A DNA stretch of 64,000 bases from Zygnema cylindricum (Eukaryota; Streptophyta; Zygnematophyceae; Zygnematales; Zygnemataceae): the NCBI GenBank assembly GCA_037447655.1, contig JBBHKE010003077.1, positions 1 to 64,000 of the forward strand, read 5' to 3'. The first letter of the stretch is position 1, and each line of letters begins with the position of its first letter. Both the position numbers and the translations under genes were made by a program. This document shows positions 57,256-64,000 of the stretch, piece by piece. Under the pieces are notes generated by a model. That model was not told where the DNA came from. It made no database searches and worked only from the letters and a program-made list of their open reading frames with translations.

Positions 57256-58301
57256 TGCAATTATGTGTCCCCTATTATGGACAAAAATTTTAAAGCCTTT
57301 AGGTAGTTTTACACTAACCCACTTTCAACTAGAACAACAACCACCGAAGCAGACAAACATACAATGTGACTGCACCCCTGTACAGTCTGGACTCCCTTGA
57401 GTCCACAACAAAAGGAATCACTGAAAAAGGGGAGTCCACAACAAAAGGAATCACTGAAAAACGCCCAACCAGGCGATTAATTATCAAGTGGCAAAGATGC
57501 TAATATTTGTACAAGCTTGTTGGGAGAGAGGCGGCTACCTCCTCAATCTTCTAATTTCCAAACCCCTCTGTACGAACCAATCAGAAGACTGTACAGTACA
57601 GGAAGGTACTAAGGCCGATATACTACAATACAGGAAGGTACTAAGGCCGATGTACTTTTTGTACGGCTTGTGTACGACAAGGTCATGGAGTGGACACATG
57701 TCTCTTTCGGACTCGTCCTCATGCTCCTCGGGATTCGTGCTTCCCAAATATATCTTGCCACGTGTCGTCAGGTCATGTTACATCAAAAAAACCGCTTAGG
57801 CGCCTATTCCGGGATCTCGACGATGCCGCGGGCCGTGTGATCCAAACCGGCTATTAATGCTCGTCGTTCAAAACAAATGTCTGGTACATTTGTTTTGTGC
57901 GCACTATAAAATCCAATTGGTTTCTATGTCGTCTAATAGTTATTCCGTTGATCAGATTAATGCTCTAGTTATTGTTTAAATAGCAATCACACCCTCTGTA
58001 TCCTAACAGACTACTAAGACAGACTGGTAAGGGCTAAAGGCTACGCCTCGCCCTGCCGGTCGGAGGCACGAGTCCTATCGGACTCAACCTTTTTGGTTGA
58101 GCGTGACTTAGGTCATTCTTTAGCCTTGCCTAAGGAGCTATGGCAGCCATGGCTCCACCGCCGTCTCTCTCTTCTAGTGACTACAACAAGTATGGGGGCT
58201 AGAGAGAGAAGGTGGAGGCAGGCTGCCTATGCTTTTTCTTTTAGCTAATTTAAATAATTAAGACCTAGAAAATACCTCCCCTAAATCTAGTGATTTTAAC
58301 A
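57256..58301 (-). repeat. 3' LTR of copia D
   Basis: 1,046 bp on the minus strand, from TGTTAAAATCACTAG at 58301 to TAATTGCA at 57256. It is a C-type LTR with GTAC-rich blocks and, on the plus strand, the tRNA-like module (GGCACGAGTCC at 58065-58075, CTCAACC-TTTTT-GGTTGAG hairpin). Bases 57380-57460 contain a short internal duplication of ACAACAAAAGGAATCACTGA. Confidence 0.88.
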
Positions 58302-58355
58302 CTCTATTTTATAGTTTAATTTAAGTTTCTTAAACCACATTATTCTTACAGAATT

Positions 58356-59416
58356 TTAGCAGGAGGCCAGTTTTTCACATATCACCACCATTTCCCATAC
58401 CATTTTACCAGATTCAATTTTATTTTCTACCTTTTCCCTCACAAAACCCAACCTTACATCCATGTGTTTAGCCTTGAAATGATGTTTAGGATTGGCTGCA
58501 ATTGCAATTGCAGCCTGATTATCACAAAACACTTCATGCACTCCCTTCATCATATACCCCAGTTCTTGCAACAAAGACTTGACCCACATTAGTTCTTTCA
58601 CAGTAGAAAAAAAGGCCAAGTATTCAACCTCCATAGTGAACTGAACAACCACCTTTTGTTGCTTGCTGCTCCAACAACAAGCACCTTCCCCCACATACAA
58701 CACATACCCAGAAGTGCATCTTCTCATAGATGCATCCCCATAACTGGCATCACTCCAGGTAGTGATGGAAGTGTGCTCCCCTCCCAAATGCAACCATAAA
58801 TCTCTAGTTCCCACCAGGTATCTCATCACTATCTTAGCTGCCACCCAGTCTCTCTTCCTAGGGTCATTAAAACTCTTACTAAGGACTCCAACTGCTGCTC
58901 CTATGTCCGACCTATTACAATTCATAAAGTAAATCAAACTTCCTACAACCTGTCTGTAAGGAATAGACTTCATAAACTCTTCTGACTCATCTCATCATTT
59001 TGTAATATCACTCCTCTTTCTACACTCCCATCTTTTACTTTCTTCAAGTCCATGGGAGTGGTACAACTGTTTGCATATTCTATATGTAATTTCTCAAGCA
59101 TATTTTCGATAGCTTCCTTTTGAGTTAGTCTGATTATTCTCTTCCTTGTATCTCTTTCCATTTGGATCCCCAAAGTATATTTGGCCACTCCTGAATCCTT
59201 CATATCAAATCTGCCTCTAAGATCTTTCTTTAACTTATTGATCTTTTCTAAAGATTTACTTAACACCAACAAATCATCCACTTAAATTGCGATAAAAATT
59301 ATTCCATTCTCATCCTCAAACATATAAATAGAATAGTCCGAACTGATCGGAATATATCCCAAACCGGTCAGAAACTCATCTAGTTTCTTGCTCCATTGTG
59401 TGGGAGCCTGCTTCAG
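58356..59416 (-). pseudogene. copia D reverse transcriptase C-terminal half and RNase H
   Basis: RT enters at LKQAPTQWSKKLDEFL. A stop follows in IAI-VDDLLVLSK (the Tyr of YVDD is lost to a TAA near 59282). It continues FDMKDSGVAKYTLGIQMERD and TTPMDLKKVKDGS, frameshift near 58973, then KSIPYRQVVGSLIYFMN. RNase H: WSDASYGDASMRRCTSGYVL, FTMEVEYLAF, VFCDNQAAIAIAANPKHHF. The C-terminal tail is replaced by an unrelated reading (SGKMVWEMVVICEKLASC). Confidence 0.88.
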
Positions 59417-60110
59417 TCATAGAATCTATATCCCTTGACATCCTCATCGTATCCAACAAAATATCTCGGTTTTCCTTTAGCATCTAGTTTCCAGTTTTTC
59501 TTATCTGTGTCAAGACTGTAAACTTTGCTACCGAATACTTTCAAGAGAGAGATATCTGGTTTCCTTCCGACCCATCTCTCATTAGGTTTCATTCCTTTGA
59601 CTTCTAAAGTGAGGACTTTATTCTTCATCTAGTTAGCACATTTAATGGCTTCTGCCCAAAATCTTCTTCCTATTTTCATATCTGCCAACATACTACACAC
59701 ACTATCTCCCAAAGTCTAGTTCAACCTCTCATCTACCCTATTTTGTTCCCGATTATTCGGTACAAGTTTCTGATGCTGAACTCCCTCATCTCTCAAGTAT
59801 TCTTCAAACTGGTTAGATGTGTACTCTCCCCCATTATCACTTTTTATTCTCTTAATGAGGGTTCCGTGCAACTTTTCACTCTAGGCTTGGTATTCTTTGA
59901 AGTACTTTGGTGTTTCGGACTTTGTTTTCTACAAGTATACTCTAGAATATCTGGATCAATCATCACTAATTATCAGCATATACCTCTTCCCACCAACCGA
60001 AGGTACTCTTGTTGGTCCCCAGATATCTGTGTGGACCAGATCTAGTACTTTCTCACCTCTATATGTGGCAGTTTTGGGAAAGGGAAGTCTGTGAGCCTTA
60101 CCTTGGGTAA
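59417..60110 (-). pseudogene. copia D integrase, joined directly to RT by an internal deletion
   Basis: The integrase end (YDEDVKGYRFYD) is followed at 59411-59417 by mid-RT sequence. The linker and first half of RT, about 0.9 kb in copia C, are deleted. Upstream the integrase shows VFGSKVYSLDTDKKNWKLDA, a broken EQ-RVDERLN region and the SDNGGEYTSNQF region in shifted frames, with several stops. Confidence 0.85.
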
Positions 60111-60835
60111 GCCACTACAATCATCCAGCATTTCATTATCCCCAAACTGAATGCTTTCACCACACCCAGCTTCTTCATTTCCCTCAACTTATCAAAATCC
60201 ACATGCCCCAACTGCTTATGTCAGATCATCAATCTCGGGACACCACCATAGTAAACACTTTTCTTTTCATTACGCATGTTAAGCCTAAACATTCCTTGGC
60301 TACCCTTTTCTGCTGTGAAGTAGACTTCATCTCCGTACTTAGCTGTAAAAACTCTCTTTCTAGTGAAGGTATCAAAATCCTTGTCATCTAATACAGAAGT
60401 AGACACAAGATTTTTACTCAGTTGAGGAATATAGAGCACATCTCAGAAGGTGAGTATAAAAGTCTTACCCTCCACTAAGACTTTCAGATCTACCGAGCCC
60501 ACTAGATCTGTGGTAGCTACTCTCCCATCCCCATACTCTATTTCTATCGTAGGGATATTTCTTAACGTAGTGAAGAGGTGTCTGTCACGACACATATGCA
60601 TGGATGCACCTGAATCAATGATCCATCTTTCTTGTGGAGCTTCTCGAATGGCTCCAAGAGCACAATTTTGTTTTCGAGGGATCTCCTTCTCCTCAAGATT
60701 CTCGTCAAGAAGAAGCTCCTCATCCTCCTCTTTTGAGAACTCGTCCTCCTCAATCTCTCCTTTTACTCGTGTGACCACAAGTGCGTTTTTCTTCCCTCCA
60801 GAAGAACCCCCTCCACGGTTTTCTTGGAGCCTCAC
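60111..60835 (-). pseudogene. copia D protease and GAG-pre-integrase
   Basis: An acidic stretch (EIEEDEFSKEEDEELLLDEN) precedes the protease site RWIIDSGASMHMCRDRHLF. A TGA/frameshift near 60440 splits ILTF from MLYIPQLSKNLVSTSVLDDK. The HH...CC zinc motif follows in damaged form. It is closely similar to copia C at 44818-45360. Confidence 0.88.
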
Positions 60836-61541
60836 CTCCGACAGCTTGATGCAATGAGCTATGAAGCCTCCCGACTTTTTGCAGAAATGGCAAAGACCCT
60901 TTGGGGTGCTAGGTTCTCCAGATTGATCTCTTTCTCCTTTGAAGTTGTTGTACGGCTTCTTTGGATCCTTCCTCCACCTGGTCCGTTCTGGCAGCTAGAG
61001 CTTGAACGCTCTTTTGTCCTCTGCGGATCTCAATGGTGTTTTCCTGCACGAGTATCATTCGGACAATGGTGTTCCACTTCCAAGAACTTTCATCCATTTC
61101 TTGCACTCGGTACACTATGTTTTCAGTCTCCTCAGGTAGCTTCATGATGAGAGTGTTAACTTTCATCTTCATTGTGCCTATCCATCCGACACTCTCCATC
61201 TCCATATACAGGCAAGAGAGATCATTACACTAGTCTAACATCTTCCCTTATTTGAAAGTGTAACTCCCCAACCTTTGCTCCACCAGCTAGAGCTCTTGGA
61301 TGGTACCAGCTCTATAGATCTCCACTAAAGTCATTCACAACTCCCCGGCCTTAAAGATTTGAAGATGACATGTCGCGAAAGCTTGAGTGTGGTGCCTCAA
61401 AATGAAATGCCTAGCATTCATGTTGGTGTACTCCCATATTTGAATATCGTTTTCTTCGGTCTTCACGACCACCGCTTCGGGTGCCGTGGCAATAGGAGTA
61501 AGAGGTGTCTCCTATCCTTTCACCTTTTCGGACACAGTGCA
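60836..61541 (-). pseudogene. copia D gag, N-terminus missing
   Basis: It contains GLCHFCKKSGGFIAHC, a CCHC knuckle with His replaced by Gly, then upstream MEMESVGWIGTMKMKVNTLI, IMKLPEETENIVYRVQEMDE and LVEQRLGSYTFK in shifted frames. It stops at 61541, where a C-family LTR in the opposite orientation begins, so the gag start and the 5' LTR are lost or displaced. Confidence 0.82.
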
Positions 61542-61906
61542 TGTTGAAATCACTAGATTTAGGGGAGATATTTTCTACGTCTTAATTAAAATAAGAATGA
61601 AAAGAAAAGCAGAGGCATCATGCCTCCACCTTCTCTCTCTGCCCCCCACACTTGTTGTAGTCACTGAATGAGAGAGAGGGCGAAGGAGCCATGGCTGCCT
61701 TAGCTCCATAGACACGGCATAAGAGTGACCTAAGTCACTCTAAACCAAAAAGGTTAAGTCCGGCAGGACTCAAACCTCCGACCGGTAGGGCGAGGCATAG
61801 TCGTCAACCCTTACCAGTCCGTAGTAGTCCGTTAGGATACATTGGGTTCGATAGTTATTTATACAATAGATAGACGACCAATCAGATTAACGGAATTACA
61901 AGTAGG
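61542..61906 (+). repeat. C-family LTR, plus strand, interrupted by copia E
   Basis: It starts TGTTGAAATCACTAGATTTA at 61542 and follows the C LTR as far as the AACGGAATTACAAG block. The minus strand holds the tRNA-like module (GGTTTGAGTCC complement at 61766-61776). At 61907 it is broken by the end of the copia E LTR. The remainder is not in the window. Confidence 0.85.
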
Positions 61907-62957
61907 ATGTAACTCTGAGACCTCCATAAGTCCTCAGAGTGGACAGCTTCCAAGAAGCCTCTAGGATAATCCTGACCCCTTTGTGTTTAAGCAAAACTAA
62001 CTGCCACCCTGGCAGACAAAAACGCTGACCAACTTCACCCCTGTGAAGACAAGACTCCCGTGAGTCGATAGCAAAAAGAATCTTTGAATTTGCTCCCCTG
62101 AGCAGTAAGTTATGGGGGGTCAAAGTTGACCTTTTGTACAGAAGCTCTCTGGGAGAGGGGGTCCTATCTTCTAATTTTTCTAAGTCCTATCTCTCTCACA
62201 GACTCTATCTACTGATGTACGGAACCAATCAGAATTGAGTTCCGTACGTAAAAGTACAGTTGCCGGTGTACTTTATGTACGGACATTGTACGACATGGCC
62301 AAAATGTCGACACATGTCAAATCCGGATTCGGTGCCAAAATCTCCGGAGATTCCACAATCCAACGGAATTTCGCCACGTGTCATCCGATGTGGGGATGGC
62401 CACAAACCGCCGAAATCTTCCTCCGCGATCTCGGCGCTAATCTCGGCCGTCCGATTAAAGTCGGCTTTAATCGTAGCCGTAATAAATACATGCGCGGTAT
62501 TTGTTTCATTTACGAAACAAATGCGCGGTACTGATTTGTGTCCGTACTGTAAGTCGTACATTTGTATTTTACTGGATCTATGTATCCCGTAATTCATTTC
62601 AGTTAAATGGTTTATCGCACGCATAACCATTTAAATAAATATCAAACTATATAGTACAAAATACTACTGCTAGACTTAACGGCTAAGGCTACCGGCTATT
62701 TCCTATCTGCCGGCCGGTAGGTACATGGATCAAATCCTGCCGCCGGCACATACCTTTTAATTAAATAAATAAACCCTAACATAAAATTCCCGTAAACCTC
62801 AGGATAGCCAAGGTAGCCATGGCTCTAGCTTCCTCTCCAATTTCTCAGTGACTGCGACAAGTTTGAGAGTTGGAGAGAGAAGTTAGAGATAGACTGCCTC
62901 GACTTCTATATTTCTTTTCAGACCTAGAAAATACTAATAAAACCATTAGTTTCTACA
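61907..62957 (-). repeat. 3' LTR of copia E
   Basis: 1,051 bp on the minus strand from TGTAGAAACTAATGG at 62957 to GAGTTACA at 61907, with TGTA/TACA termini. Its last bases contain ATGGAGGTCTCAGAGTTACA, again a gag ATG inside the LTR. The plus strand carries a weaker tRNA-like module (GGATCAAATCC at 62727-62737). The flanking bases TAGGA (61902-61906) are the expected left target-site copy; the right copy is outside the window. Confidence 0.88.
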
Positions 62958-62970
62958 CTCCCCTTATTTT

Positions 62971-64000
62971 CTAGTCAATCTTTAATTTCAGACCACACTT
63001 CTCCTTGCAAAAAATTAGCTTAGGGGAAGGCACAGGTTTGGTCATCATATCTGCTACCATCTCACTATCTGGTCTGTACTCTAAACTGATTATTTTGTTT
63101 TCTACTTTCTCTCTAACAAAGCTGAGTCTGATGTCCATGTGTTTGGCTTTAAAATGGTGTTTAGGATTGGCAGAAATAGCCATTGCTGCCTGATTATCAC
63201 AAAATATTTTCTGCACACCACTCTTAAGGTGACCAAGCTCACCAAGCAAAGACTTGACCCACATCAATTCTTTTACAGCAGAGCAAGAGGCCATATACTC
63301 AACCTCCATGGTGGACTGAGCAATAACCTTTTGCTGTTTGCTACTCCAACAGCAAGCCCCATCACCCACATATAATACATATCCAGAAGTGCATCTCCTC
63401 ATAGGAGCATCACCATAACTAGCATCGCTCCAAGTAGTGATGTCAGTAATCTCCCCACCCAAATGCACCCATAGATCCCTAGTTCCTATCAAGTATCTAA
63501 AAACTCTCTTAGGTGCCTCCCAATCCTTCTTAGTGGGAGCATTTAGACTTCTACTCAGCACTCCTACAGCTGCAGCTAAATCCGGCCGGGTATAATTCAT
63601 AAAATAGATTACACTTCCCACTACTTGCCTGTAAGGAATAGTCTGCATGAACTTCTGTTCTTCTGGAGATAATTTCTCTTCTAAGACTATGACTCCTTCT
63701 TCCTCACTCCCCTCACTTCCCTTCTTCAACTCCATTGGAGTTGTACAACTATTAGCTTTATCCATTTGAAATTTTTCAAGCATGTTCTATATTGCTTCCT
63801 TTTGAGTCAATCTTATAATTTTTCTTTTTCGGTCTCTCTCCCCTTGAATTCCCAAAATATATTTTGCTCCACCCATATCCTTCATTTCAAATCTCCTCTT
63901 AAGATCAGTTTTCTGTTTATTATTTTTTTCCATTGATTTACTTAAAACAAGCAAATCATCAACATAAATTGCAATGAATATGATACCTTCCTCATCTTCA
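62971..64000 (-). pseudogene. copia E reverse transcriptase and RNase H, partial at window edge
   Basis: Minus strand from the edge: FIAIYVDDLLVLSKSMEK (catalytic YVDD intact), RRFEMKDMGGAKYILGIQ, QKEAI then a TAG at about 63787, and NMLEKFQMDKANSCTTPMEL. RNase H: WSDASYGDAPMRRCTSGYVL, STMEVEYMASCSAVKELMWV, FCDNQAAMAISANPKHHFKA, ending MMTKPVPSPKLIFCKEKCGL. Only one stop in over 1 kb, so this is one of the better-preserved copies. PPT complement CTCCCCTTATTTT lies at 62958-62970. Confidence 0.92.

Overview
The window is eukaryotic and almost entirely repetitive. It most resembles pericentromeric or other heterochromatic DNA of a plant or alga. Evidence: many Ty1/copia LTR retrotransposons, LINE fragments, about 20 kb of an AT-rich 40-bp satellite, nested LTRs, and a few intron-split fragments of ordinary eukaryotic genes (CLC-type chloride transport protein, cationic amino-acid transporter, EF-hand protein). 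I cannot name the species from the sequence. A 10-base N gap at 41484-41493 shows that this is a scaffold.

Layout. 1-8.1 kb: satellite remnants, the 3' end and LTR of an unrecognised LTR retroelement, then copia element A1 with a LINE reverse-transcriptase fragment between its 5' LTR and gag. 8.1-18.8 kb: satellite array with higher-order duplications, interrupted at 13.38-13.87 kb by a small inverted-repeat transposon with TA target duplications. 18.8-23.2 kb: copia element A2, with an antisense LINE 3' end between its 5' LTR and pol. 23.2-30.1 kb: satellite. 30.9-36.7 kb: a complete copia B element on the minus strand with 881/882-bp LTRs and a CGTAG target duplication. 37.1-40.2 kb: satellite. 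40.2-49.6 kb: a mosaic of A, B and C copia pieces and a second copy of the LTR seen near 1 kb. 49.6-57.2 kb: the only stretch with host-like exons, mixed with CT/GA-rich tracts, local tandem duplications and an AATGTCC-like minisatellite. 57.3-64 kb: copia D, an LTR of family C, and family E inserted into that LTR and running off the window.

None of the retroelement reading frames is intact. All carry stops, frameshifts or deletions, so mobility would need proteins from other copies. Copia B is the youngest-looking insertion (about 20 LTR differences by eye, perfect target duplication). Three copia families share an unusual layout: the gag ATG lies inside the 5' LTR, a few dozen bases before its 3' end. 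In the C/D/E families the LTR also carries, antisense to the element, a tRNA-like B box followed by two hairpins.

The points most worth following are the copia-LINE chimeras, the palindromic satellite and its shared higher-order units, the LTR tRNA-like module, and a patch of near-identity between A1 and A2 that looks like gene conversion.
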